A stretch of DNA of 64,000 nt from Sphingomonas gei (GTDB lineage Bacteria; Pseudomonadota; Alphaproteobacteria; Sphingomonadales; Sphingomonadaceae). The stretch spans positions 372,001-436,000 of the forward strand of contig NZ_SRXT01000004.1 of assembly GCF_004792685.1 (NCBI RefSeq), written 5' to 3'. The notes under the pieces were generated by a model. That model searched no databases. It was given only the letters and a program-made list of their open reading frames with translations, and was not told the origin of the DNA. The translations under genes and the position numbers were made by a program. Shown here one piece after another: positions 26,425 to 34,823 of the stretch; within the stretch, counting starts at the first letter, position 1, and every line of letters begins with the position of its first letter.

Positions 26425-27735
26425 TCAGACGCTGCGCCAGCGCGGCGCGGCGCGGGCGGGCGCAACGGTGGCCGGCTTTCGCGCCTGGCTCCGCCCCCAG
26501 GCGGCGCAACCCAGCCCGGCCATCACCATCGTCGTCGAGAAAGTGAACGGGCCGAAGGCCTGGGTCTCGATCGAAAGCCGCACAGCGACATAGCTCAGAT
26601 AGGCGCAGAACAGGATGCCGAGGTCGTTCGGCGCGCGCATCGTCCGGATGACGAGCAGCACGAAATATCCGCAGGCGACGAGTGCGAACAGGCCGAGACC
26701 GAGAAAGCCGAGATGGACGAGAATCTCGATGAAGGTGTTGTGGAAGTTGAAGCCGGCGCGCCCCTGAATGCCCGCAAACAGCCACAGGCCTTCGGCATCG
26801 ATATTGCCGTGCCGCCAGAACGCGCTGTAGCCGAGCCCGAGCACCGGGCGCGCCTCGATCAGCGAAAAGGCCTTGTCCCAGATATAGGTGCGGCCGGTCA
26901 GCGTCGGATCCTTGCCGGTCGCCTTGAGCAACGCGCTGACCAGCGGCATCAGCCATAATTTCTGGAGCGCGGCGGCGAGCACCACCGTCCCACCGAGCGA
27001 CATGAACAACGCCGTGCGCGCCTGCGGCGAGACCAGACGCGCGAGGTTCCAGCCGATCAAGGCGAGTACCGCCACCAGGCACGCGACAAGCGCACCGGTC
27101 GATTCGGCACGGCGCAGGATCCACAAGTCGATCGCGACGATCACCGCCGCCGCGCCGATCCACAGCAGCCGGCGCTCGCGGAGCGCGAAGGCGAGCATCG
27201 CGCAGGCGACGATGACGCCGCCGGCGGCGGTATCGGCGGCGGCGTTCTTGCTCCCGGTCATTCCCGCGAACGCAGTGGTGACACGCGACGCACCACCGCC
27301 GCCCCAGCCGACTTCACGTCCAAAAATCAGGCTGGTGACGGCGAGCACGGCGAAGGCCGCGAACAGGCCGTACAAGGCCTGACGTCGGTCGGTCCCCGCA
27401 CCGATCGTCGCGCCGACCATCACGGTGACGAAATATTGGAAACCGTAATAGAGGCTCGTTCCGGGCTCGAGCGACCAGATCGCCGATGCCATCGCGAAGC
27501 CCGGCAGCAGCAGGATCGGCGCTATGGCGGCAAGCAGCCGCGGCGTTTCGCGAAAGCGTACTGCGAAATAGACCGGCATCAGCGCGAGGATCACCAATGC
27601 GGCCTTCGAGCCCAGCGCGTACGCGAACAGCACGCTGCCCATCGCCGCGGCGGTCCACACCGCATCGAACCAGTATAACAGGTCCATCGACCGCTGGGCG
27701 ATCCTGGGTCGCGCGATGCTCGCAGCTTGATTCAT
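26425..27735 (-). CDS. O-antigen ligase / Wzy-type polymerase
   Basis: A 436-residue polytopic protein with about 11-12 TM segments. LTGRTYIWDKAFSLIEARPV, GLGYSAFW and FNFHNTFIEILVHLGFLGL are the conserved periplasmic-loop features of the WaaL/Wzy (O-antigen ligase) family. In this setting it most probably polymerises flipped repeat units, acting as the Wzy of the pathway. It is 33 bases downstream of the OPX gene on the same strand and convergent with the fused acylation gene three bases away. Confidence 0.87.
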   Translation of the reverse strand: MNQAASIARPRIAQRSMDLLYWFDAVWTAAAMGSVLFAYALGSKAALVILALMPVYFAVRFRETPRLLAAIAPILLLPGFAMASAIWSLEPGTSLYYGFQYFVTVMVGATIGAGTDRRQALYGLFAAFAVLAVTSLIFGREVGWGGGGASRVTTAFAGMTGSKNAAADTAAGGVIVACAMLAFALRERRLLWIGAAAVIVAIDLWILRRAESTGALVACLVAVLALIGWNLARLVSPQARTALFMSLGGTVVLAAALQKLWLMPLVSALLKATGKDPTLTGRTYIWDKAFSLIEARPVLGLGYSAFWRHGNIDAEGLWLFAGIQGRAGFNFHNTFIEILVHLGFLGLGLFALVACGYFVLLVIRTMRAPNDLGILFCAYLSYVAVRLSIETQAFGPFTFSTTMVMAGLGCAAWGRSQARKPATVAPARAAPRWRSV

Positions 27736-27768
27736 CGCATCATCCCGCGCGCGGCGGCCTCAGGAGGA

Positions 27769-28335
27769 TCAGAAATAGCGCTCGCCGACGCGGATCGAAT
27801 CGCCCGGCCGCACCCAGACGACCTTGCCCTTGCCGAGCTTATACTCGACTTCGCGCTCGCCGAGATGGCGGATGAAGATCTTCGACTTGCTGGCGCGGTA
27901 GGTGTAGCCGCCCGCCGTCGCTACCGCCTGATCGACCGAGAGATCGGTCGCATAGGGATATTGGCCGGGGCGGTTTACTTCGCCGAGGATGTAGAATGGT
28001 CGAAAGCTGAGCACTTCGACGCTCACGCGCGGATCGAGGATATAGCCGGTGGCGAGCTTGGCGGTGATCGCCTGTTGGAGCTCGGCGACGCTCTTGCCCT
28101 TGGCGGGAAGGTTGCCGATCAGCGGGAAAGCGACGTCGCCGGCAGGGCCGACCGAATATTCGCCGTTGAGCGACTGCTCGCCATAGACAACCACCCGAAT
28201 CTTGTCGCCCGAATCGAGCGTATAGATGGGCGGGCGTTCGTCGCTGCTCTGCAACGTGGCGCCAACTGCGCTGGCCAGCGGCATCGCCACTGAAAGAGCG
28301 AGCGCGAACGCGTTGATGATTGCGCGAAACTTCAT
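27769..28335 (-). CDS. Short polysaccharide export protein (OPX/Wza family)
   Basis: A 188-residue periplasmic protein. A signal peptide (about 1-26, AMPLASAVGA) is followed by a polysaccharide-export domain (IYTLDSGDKIRVVVYGEQSL, VGPAGDVAFPLIG, ILDPRVSVEVLSF) and one SLBB-type domain (FYILGEVNRPGQYPY to the end). No lipobox is seen and the protein stops right after the SLBB domain, so it lacks the C-terminal helix that Wza uses to cross the outer membrane. It would need a separate pore; the barrel at 1946 is a candidate. Start at 28335 chosen; the in-frame extension upstream has no signal. Confidence 0.88.
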   Translation of the reverse strand: MKFRAIINAFALALSVAMPLASAVGATLQSSDERPPIYTLDSGDKIRVVVYGEQSLNGEYSVGPAGDVAFPLIGNLPAKGKSVAELQQAITAKLATGYILDPRVSVEVLSFRPFYILGEVNRPGQYPYATDLSVDQAVATAGGYTYRASKSKIFIRHLGEREVEYKLGKGKVVWVRPGDSIRVGERYF

Positions 28336-28373
28336 TGGTTTGACTTTCCGGGTGAGCTCAGGCTGCCGCCTAA

Positions 28374-28388
28374 CATTTTGCAGCGCAG
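28374..28388 (-). promoter_or_regulatory. Candidate EPS regulatory motif CTGCGCTGCAAAATG
   Basis: It lies about 40 bases upstream of the export gene start, in the same orientation, and matches the 23686 motif at 12 of 15 positions. Confidence 0.3.
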
Positions 28389-28418
28389 CGGAAAAGCGCA
28401 ATTGGTTGCGCCAATGTG

Positions 28419-29534
28419 TCAGGCCGGGCCGGCGCTAGGAGCGTAGCGCGCCTTGCGCGACTGCTTGAGCCAGCGGCGGGCGGGTTCGTCGACTCGCGTC
28501 AGCATCAGCCACGCCGCGACGATTGCCACCCCGGCGATCGGCAGCACGCTGGCGTAGAGCGCCCATTGCGGGAGGTCGAAGCGGAGCAGCGCCAGGCAGC
28601 AGAAGCTCACCACCGGAAAATGGGTGATGTAGAGCGGGTAGGAGAGGCGACCGAACCAGTCGCTGATCGCGCGCAGCCGCGCGCCGGGCTCGACCTGGAT
28701 CGCGGCGACGAGGAGAAGCGGATAGAGCAGCCCCGCGCAGAGGATGTCGCGTACCGCGTTGGCGGGCGTGCGTAGCGCCTGCGGCATCACGAGCGAGGCG
28801 ACGAGCAGGCCGGCGATCAGCCAGACCGACATGCGCAAGCGGGGGAGGCGGTTTTGCTTCCATAGATGATGGATCAGGATCCCGGCGCCGTAGCAAAAGG
28901 CAAAGGTCGCGATCCCGCCGACGATATTGGCAAGGCTCCACCCGGTCCCGAGGCCACCGAAGACGAACGCCGCGGCCGCCATCGCCACGAAGAATATGGG
29001 GAGCGCCAGCGTCAGCCGCGCGACGCTGATCCAGCGGCGCAGCGCGAAATGGGCGATATTCCCCCACAATTCAATCGCGAGCGACCATTGCGGCGGCAGG
29101 ATCGTGAAAGCTGCGGGGCCCGGCAGCGGGATCATTGCGAGCGCAGCGACGATCATCCCGATGAGCAAAGGCAACGAAAATCGGTCGTCGCCGAACGAGG
29201 CCTTGATCACGAGAAGCGCCGCGCCGAAGCCGAGGCCGATGAGCAAAAGCGGGTAGAGCCGCTCGATTCGAACGCGGGCGAAGTCGCGCAGACGCCCGGT
29301 CCGCATCAGCCCGTCTTCATAGGCATAAGAGATGACGAAGCCGCTCAGCACGAAGAAGAATGGGACCGCGAGATAGGCCTGCGGAAACCAATCCGGCAGG
29401 AGGAAGATCTCGCCGATGTGCATCAGCACCACGGCGATCGCCGCGACTCCGCGCAGCCCGTCGAGCAGCCCGAAATGGACAGTCCTCCGTGGAGCGTCGG
29501 CAATGGTTTCCGGGGCGGGGGTCGGGCGATGCAT
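28419..29534 (-). CDS. Acyltransferase-3 family membrane protein
   Basis: A 371-residue polytopic protein. HFGLLDGLRGVAAIAVVLMH, AVPFFFVLSGFVISYAYE and LPPQWSLAIELWGN are close to the acyltransferase at 8175, so the two may be paralogues acting on different sugar positions. The ATG at 29534 shares its A with the stop of the upstream phosphoesterase gene (TGATG). It probably adds acetyl or a similar group to the EPS. About 84 bases separate it from the export gene downstream. Confidence 0.87.
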   Translation of the reverse strand: MHRPTPAPETIADAPRRTVHFGLLDGLRGVAAIAVVLMHIGEIFLLPDWFPQAYLAVPFFFVLSGFVISYAYEDGLMRTGRLRDFARVRIERLYPLLLIGLGFGAALLVIKASFGDDRFSLPLLIGMIVAALAMIPLPGPAAFTILPPQWSLAIELWGNIAHFALRRWISVARLTLALPIFFVAMAAAAFVFGGLGTGWSLANIVGGIATFAFCYGAGILIHHLWKQNRLPRLRMSVWLIAGLLVASLVMPQALRTPANAVRDILCAGLLYPLLLVAAIQVEPGARLRAISDWFGRLSYPLYITHFPVVSFCCLALLRFDLPQWALYASVLPIAGVAIVAAWLMLTRVDEPARRWLKQSRKARYAPSAGPA

Positions 29535-30352
29535 CAAGAATGGGCTCCGGTCATCCTGCGGCGTGCGGGCGCAGCGTCATCTTGAGTTGAGATCGCCCAG
29601 TTTCCGGAATCGGACAGGATGACTGCGGAGAGCTTGCCGGTGCGATAGGCGCCGGTGTCCACGCCGATCCGGTTGGGCCGGATCTCGATGTCCTCGGCGA
29701 CCGAATGGCCGTGGACGATCACTGCGCCGTGCTGTCGCTCGCTGTCGAGGAAGGCTTCGCGAATCCAGAGCAGGTCTTCCACCGATTGTTTCCCGAGCGA
29801 GCGACCGGGGCGGACGCCGGCGTGACAGAAGAAATAGCCGCCCAGCCTGAAGGACAGCGGCAAGTCGCGCAGCCAGTCGATCGTCTCGGCGCCGAGCGCG
29901 CCGGCGATTCGTGCGCCGAACGCATAATTGTCCTCGCCGGGATGGGGCAAATCCGCACCGAAGCTGCGCAAGGTCGCCGCAGCACCGTGTTCGAGCCACA
30001 TGCCTTGCGCGTCCGAATTGCCTTCTACGGAGTGGAGCATCGCCTGTTCGTGGTTGCCGAGCAGGACATGGACTCGCGGCGAATTCTTCTGGGCCGAGCG
30101 GAGGAAGTCTACGACACGGCGGCTGTCGGGCCCGCGATCGATGAAGTCGCCGAGGAAAACCAGCTGATTCGGGATCGCCGGCCCGGTGGTGACGTGCTGC
30201 TCGACTGCCCGGATCAGCGTCTCGAGCAGGTCCCAACGCCCGTGAATGTCGCCGATCGCGATGACCCGCTGTCCGTCGGTGCTCGCCCGCCGCCGCATCC
30301 ACCCGCGTGCAGGCGGCACCACAAAGGGCTCGATGGTCACGCCGATCGCCAT
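29534..30352 (-). CDS. Calcineurin-type metallophosphoesterase (Ser/Thr phosphatase-like)
   Basis: A 272-residue cytosolic enzyme. It has the full metal-binding set: GDIHGR near residue 35, GDFIDRGPDS near 68, GNHEQA near 98, then CHAGV near 175 and VHGHS near 214. This is the PP1/PP2A-like bacterial phosphatase pattern (PrpA/PrpB or ApaH-like). It could reverse Ser/Thr phosphorylation or act on a small phosphate ester; the sequence does not decide. It overlaps the acyltransferase by one base, so a role linked to EPS control is possible. Confidence 0.87.
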   Translation of the reverse strand: MAIGVTIEPFVVPPARGWMRRRASTDGQRVIAIGDIHGRWDLLETLIRAVEQHVTTGPAIPNQLVFLGDFIDRGPDSRRVVDFLRSAQKNSPRVHVLLGNHEQAMLHSVEGNSDAQGMWLEHGAAATLRSFGADLPHPGEDNYAFGARIAGALGAETIDWLRDLPLSFRLGGYFFCHAGVRPGRSLGKQSVEDLLWIREAFLDSERQHGAVIVHGHSVAEDIEIRPNRIGVDTGAYRTGKLSAVILSDSGNWAISTQDDAAPARRRMTGAHS

Positions 30353-30537
30353 GCCGCTTCGCTACACGCGGTGCCGTGCCGCCGCCAGCGCTAACCCATT
30401 GCCATCCGGGCGCGCGCCAAGTCCGAAAATGGGGCGATCTCCGCTGGATGCGTCGCCGATAAGCGTCGCCGGCAATTGCCACTTCCCAAGCCGCTCCCTA
30501 GGCGGGGGAGCGGCAACCCAGCTGCCCCGGGGGACAA

Positions 30538-32742
30538 GTGAACCGACCATCGATCAGCTTCGCGATCGCCAATTTCAACGGTGAGCGCTTCCTCCGCGAT
30601 GCCGTGGAGAGTGCACTGGCGCAGCGCGGGGTGGGCGTCGAAGTGCTGATTGTCGACGATCGCTCGACCGACGGCAGCTGGGCGCTGGCCCAGCGCCTCG
30701 CGGCGGAGGATAACCGCGTTCGGGCCTTCCAATTGGCGGAGAATGCGGGCCCCGGCGGCGCGCGCAACCACGCGATCGATGAGGCGCAGGGAAGCTGGCT
30801 GGCAGTGCTCGACGGCGACGATCTGCTCCATCCGGATCGCTCGCGGCGGCTGATCGAGGAAGCGATTCGCGCCGATGCGACGATGGTGGCCGACGATCTG
30901 CTGGTATTCGACCATGACCGGCCCGATGCGGTCGACGGGCATCTCGACGCGCGACGGCGCTCCGGCGGCCAGTGGATCACGCTGCGCGACTATCTCGACG
31001 AGACCCTGATGTATGGAGGCCGGCCCAATCTGGGGTTCCTCAAGCCGATGTTCCGGCTCGATTGGCTGCGCGGTTCGGGGATTCGCTACGACGCACGGCT
31101 GCGGATTGCCGAGGATGACGATGTGGTGCTCCGCGCGCTGGCCGCGGGCGCGCGCTACCGCCTCGTCCCTCGTCCGATGTATTTCTATCGCAAGCATGGC
31201 AGCTCGATCTCGCACCGGCTTTCGCCCGCCAATGCCGACAAGATGCTCGCCGCGGCCGATCGCCAGCGCGCGGTCCTGACCGGGCAAGCGCCAGCGGTGC
31301 AAGCCGCATGGCGCCGCAAATATGCGGCGCTGCGCCGCGCCTGGGGATTCGCGCGGTTCGTCGACGCGCTCAAGCGCCGCGATGCTAGTGGCGCAGCGCG
31401 CGCCGCGCTTGCGACTCCGGGCGCGTTGCTCCTGCTCCGCCAGCCGATCGCTGCGGTGCTTGGCCGGATGCGGGCGCGGGCATTGCCGGAGCCGAAGGTG
31501 CGCGAGGCCGATCCGAAGGCAGTGCTGTTCATCAGCCGGCAGCGACTGATGGGCGCGACCAACGGGAGCTCGGCCTATCTGCTCGGGCTGGCGCGCGCGG
31601 CGCGCGAGGCGGGGCTGGTGCCGCATCTGCTCCAGCCGTCGCCGGTGCTGTTCGGGCGGGTCCCGTTCTTTCGGTTGCGTCCCGAGATGGAGGTGTTCGA
31701 GACGATCCAGGTGCGCGGCGGACGCAGGATCGGCGGGATGCTCGTCGCGTCGCGTCCCGCGATCTTCGCCGGCGCCGCGCACGGCGTCGCCACGCGTCTG
31801 CTGCGCCGCCTCGGCGCGACCGGCGCCTGGGTGGCCGAGCGCAAGGCGCCCTATGCGATCGCCGCGCCCTGGACGCGCGACGACCTTCTCTACGTAGCGC
31901 GGCACGGCCGGGGGATGGGGCGCGTCGCGATCGCCGACTATGTCTTCCAGACCGAGGCCCTGCCCTATCTGCTCGACCCCGCGATGCGCACTGCGATCGT
32001 GATGCACGATCTGTTCAGCGCGCGCGCCGGGCAGTTCGACAAGGGAAAGGGAGACAGCGTCGCGGCGCTCGACCAGGCGACCGAGATCGACTTGCTCGGC
32101 CGCGCCGATGCCGTCCTCGCGATCCAGGCGACCGAAGCGCAGTTCGTCGCCGCTTATGTGCCGGAGACGCTGCCGGTGCTCGTGCCGATGGCGATCGACT
32201 CGGTTGCCGAGCCGCAGCCGGGCGATCCGGATATCCTGCTCTTCGTCGGCAGCAACACCGCGCCCAATGTCCATGGGCTGCAATGGTTCGTCGACAGCGT
32301 CTGGCCCGCGGTTCGCGCCGCCGCGCCGCGCAGCCGGCTGCTGGTGGCGGGGACGGTCGGATCGGCGATCGCCGGCGCGCCCGAAGGAGTCGAACTGCTC
32401 GGACTGGTCGACGATCTCGCCGCGCTTTATCGACAGGCGGGGATCGTGGTCTCGCCTCTGCTCCACGGCTCGGGCCTCAAGATCAAATTGGTCGAGGCGC
32501 TGGCGCACGGCAAAGCGAGCGTGGTCACTGCCACGACGCTGCAAGGCGTCGAGACGCTCGTGGCGGGCGCGGTGGCCCAGGCCGATGATGCGGATGCTTT
32601 TGCGCAGGCGATAGCCGGGCTTCAGCGCGACCCCGATGGCCGCGCCGCGCTCGCCGCCGCCGCATTGGCTGCCGCCCGGCGGCATTTCGGGGCCGAGGCG
32701 GCCACCGCGGACTTCCGCGCTTGGTTGGGTGGTAGCGCGTAA
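30538..32742 (+). CDS. Two-domain glycosyltransferase (GT2 + GT4-like)
   Basis: A 734-residue protein with two catalytic modules. Residues about 1-310 are GT2: ISFAIANFNGERFL, EVLIVDDRSTDGSW, GGARNHAIDEA and VLDGDDLLHPDR. Residues about 322-734 are a GT-B group 1 enzyme: VLFISRQRLMGATNGSSAYL, DILLFVGSNTAPNVHG, LVDDLAALYRQAGIVVSPL and GLKIKLVEALAHGKASVV. One chain probably adds two successive sugars. GTG start at 30538 with GGGGGA upstream. It stands alone on the plus strand. Confidence 0.87.
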   Translation: MNRPSISFAIANFNGERFLRDAVESALAQRGVGVEVLIVDDRSTDGSWALAQRLAAEDNRVRAFQLAENAGPGGARNHAIDEAQGSWLAVLDGDDLLHPDRSRRLIEEAIRADATMVADDLLVFDHDRPDAVDGHLDARRRSGGQWITLRDYLDETLMYGGRPNLGFLKPMFRLDWLRGSGIRYDARLRIAEDDDVVLRALAAGARYRLVPRPMYFYRKHGSSISHRLSPANADKMLAAADRQRAVLTGQAPAVQAAWRRKYAALRRAWGFARFVDALKRRDASGAARAALATPGALLLLRQPIAAVLGRMRARALPEPKVREADPKAVLFISRQRLMGATNGSSAYLLGLARAAREAGLVPHLLQPSPVLFGRVPFFRLRPEMEVFETIQVRGGRRIGGMLVASRPAIFAGAAHGVATRLLRRLGATGAWVAERKAPYAIAAPWTRDDLLYVARHGRGMGRVAIADYVFQTEALPYLLDPAMRTAIVMHDLFSARAGQFDKGKGDSVAALDQATEIDLLGRADAVLAIQATEAQFVAAYVPETLPVLVPMAIDSVAEPQPGDPDILLFVGSNTAPNVHGLQWFVDSVWPAVRAAAPRSRLLVAGTVGSAIAGAPEGVELLGLVDDLAALYRQAGIVVSPLLHGSGLKIKLVEALAHGKASVVTATTLQGVETLVAGAVAQADDADAFAQAIAGLQRDPDGRAALAAAALAAARRHFGAEAATADFRAWLGGSA

Positions 32743-32779
32743 ATCGAGAACGGCCGGTGCGGTTGGCGGACAGAGCTCC

Positions 32780-32797
32780 CTCTCCCCTGTGGGAGAG
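32780..32797. repeat. Hairpin repeat CTCTCCC-CTGT-GGGAGAG
   Basis: A perfect 7-bp stem with a CTGT loop, inside a G/C-biased stretch (32771-32870) of the kind dispersed between proteobacterial genes. It lies between two convergent genes and may help termination. No T-tract. Confidence 0.5.
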
Positions 32798-32914
32798 CGA
32801 AGGGGGCTCGCGAAGCGCGTGGGAAGGATGAGGGGGACTGAGTCCCACTCCCCTAACCCTTCTGCCGATTTTAACCTTCGTGATACGACCTGATCGCTGC
32901 GGTAGACCGCCGGC

Positions 32915-33826
32915 TCAATTCGCGCCCTTGAAACGCCATGCCCGGACATAGTCGATCTGCATCGTCGCCGGAAAACGCGTCGCGGCATCGGGGTTGCCCG
33001 GCCAGGCGCCGCCGACCGCTAGATTGGCTAGCATGTACATCGGCTGGTGCATGTCCGCCGGGGTCGGCAGGGTCGCGGTCTTCACGCCGTCGATGAAATA
33101 GTCGATCGAGCGCGCGGTCCACAGCGCACCATAAGTATGGAAGTCCTGACCGGTGCCGCTGATCGCCCCCGTCTTCGTCGTTGCCTTCACTGCGTTCGAA
33201 TGCACGCTGTGATAGGCGATTCGAGGCTTGTCGCCATGCGCTTCGAGGATGTCGATCTCGGGCGGCCATTTGCCGCTTGCCGGCAGCAGCCAGAATGCCG
33301 GCCACAGCCCCTTGCCGCCCGACCAGCGCGCGCGGATCTCGAAATAGCCATAGGTCTGGGCGAAGCGGCTGCGCGTCGAGATCAGGCCCGAGCTGTAGCG
33401 CACGTTGCGCAGCGCGCTGTCGCGGACGTTGGGAGTCTCCGCCGCGATGGCGGCCTGCGCCGCGGCGCTGGCCTGCGGAGACAAGGGTGACGCCTCGATC
33501 GTGAGCACGCCATCGCCCAGCCGGAACGGGTTGATGCCCAATCCCAGAAATGCCGAGTCGAAATAGAGCTGGAGCTCGCGATTGCCCCACAGGCTGCGCT
33601 TGGCGACCGTCGGCTGCTCGCGGCGTGGATCGTAAAAGCCGAAGATCCAGCGATTCTTGTCGAGCATGGGCCCGTCAAATTCCTCGGCAAAGCTCGGGAC
33701 GAGGCCGAGACCGCCCGGCGGCCCCGAAGGCGCGCGGCGGGGACTATGATCCTGGGCCGACAGCGCCGCCACCGTGGCGAGTCCGATCGCGGCGGCACCG
33801 AGGAGCAGTTTGGCGGCAAGTGACAT
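32915..33826 (-). CDS. GH16 family glycosidase, secreted
   Basis: A 303-residue protein with a signal peptide (about 1-24, LLLGAAAIGLATVAALSA) and a single GH16 domain. Catalytic motif PPEIDILEAHG lies near residue 190; SFAEEFDGPMLDKNRWIFG, SGLISTRSRFAQTYGYFEIR and the C-terminal MQIDYVRAW are typical. It probably hydrolyses a beta-linked glucan or galactan in the periplasm or outside, perhaps the EPS made here. Unlike the GH16 at 20486 it has no lipobox and no extra beta domain. No strong ribosome site is seen before ATG 33826. Confidence 0.87.
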   Translation of the reverse strand: MSLAAKLLLGAAAIGLATVAALSAQDHSPRRAPSGPPGGLGLVPSFAEEFDGPMLDKNRWIFGFYDPRREQPTVAKRSLWGNRELQLYFDSAFLGLGINPFRLGDGVLTIEASPLSPQASAAAQAAIAAETPNVRDSALRNVRYSSGLISTRSRFAQTYGYFEIRARWSGGKGLWPAFWLLPASGKWPPEIDILEAHGDKPRIAYHSVHSNAVKATTKTGAISGTGQDFHTYGALWTARSIDYFIDGVKTATLPTPADMHQPMYMLANLAVGGAWPGNPDAATRFPATMQIDYVRAWRFKGAN

Positions 33827-33920
33827 GGCATTGCTGTGGTCGAGGCGCGCGGCGCTGTCCAGCAACGCATTGCCCGGTCGGGCGAATCGGCTAAGAGGAT
33901 CGACTTTGGGGGTAAGTTTA

Positions 33921-34823
33921 GTGGCCGGGCATCGTGCATCGCTGGAATCGACCGCGTTGGTCCCAGCTGCGCTGGCGCCGGACGCCAAGATGTCGCGCGC
34001 GGCGCAATTGGTACTGCTGGTCGTCGCCGCCGCGTGGCTGCTGCCCGCACTGACCGGTCTGGCCACGCGCACCTGGTCGACGCCGCAGGGCGCGCAGGGC
34101 CCGATCATCCTGCTGACCGGAATCTGGGCACTGTGGTTCGAATATCGGCGTTCGCGGGCACGCGCTGCTCCCGGCCATCTCGGCTGGACGATCCTGTGGT
34201 TCGCCGTCGCGGTCTTGCTGTACGTCGTTGCCCGCATGATCGGGATGCTCTCGCTCGCCTGCCTCGCGGCATGGCTGGGCGCTGTCGCCGCGCTCTACGG
34301 TTGCGTGGGCCGGGTGCTGCTGCGGCGTCTTGCCTTCCCGCTGGCCTATCTGCTGTGCCTGGTGCCGTTGCCTTATGCAGTGGAGATGGCGCTCACCGGC
34401 ACGCTCAAGACCGGCGTCGCTTATGGATCGGTCCGCGCGCTGGCGGCATTGGGATGGGATGTCGCCTATAGCGGCAGCCTGCTCTACATCGACCAGTTCG
34501 AATTGCTCGTCGAGGCGGCGTGCGCGGGGCTCAATTCGATCTTCAGCCTCACTGCGATCGGGCTGTTCTACATCTTCTGGCAGCGGCGGCGGCGCTGGCA
34601 TGAGAGCCTGATCCTCGCGCTGGCGATCGTCCCGCTGGCGATCTTCGCCAATGTCGTGCGGGTGATGCTGTTGATCGCGCTGGTCCATTGGCGCGGCGAG
34701 CAGGTGCTCGAGACCGCAGCGCATCCCGCCGCGGGGTTTCTGATGTTCGTGGTCTCGCTGGCGCTGCTCGTCGCGCTCGATCGCGCGTTGCCCAGGCGAG
34801 TCGAAAGCCGGCGCAATGACTGA
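33921..34823 (+). CDS. xrtV: Exosortase (XrtV type)
   Basis: A 300-residue inner-membrane transpeptidase-like protein with about 8 TM segments. The catalytic cysteine lies in LVEAACAGLNSI (Cys201), the arginine in FANVVRVML (Arg247) and the histidine in AAHPAAGF (His268), the exosortase triad. It cleaves PEP-CTERM proteins at the periplasmic face for surface delivery. GTG at 33921 follows GGGGG at good distance; ATG 33990 would trim 23 residues. The type name rests on the sphingomonad context and the neighbouring genes. It overlaps the EpsI-like gene by eight bases. Confidence 0.85.
   Translation: MAGHRASLESTALVPAALAPDAKMSRAAQLVLLVVAAAWLLPALTGLATRTWSTPQGAQGPIILLTGIWALWFEYRRSRARAAPGHLGWTILWFAVAVLLYVVARMIGMLSLACLAAWLGAVAALYGCVGRVLLRRLAFPLAYLLCLVPLPYAVEMALTGTLKTGVAYGSVRALAALGWDVAYSGSLLYIDQFELLVEAACAGLNSIFSLTAIGLFYIFWQRRRRWHESLILALAIVPLAIFANVVRVMLLIALVHWRGEQVLETAAHPAAGFLMFVVSLALLVALDRALPRRVESRRND

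Noticed and set aside
30391..32988. 865-codon minus-strand frame opposite the double glycosyltransferase
   Set aside because: Arg/Gly/Gln-rich product with no domain; a GC-bias shadow of the plus-strand gene.
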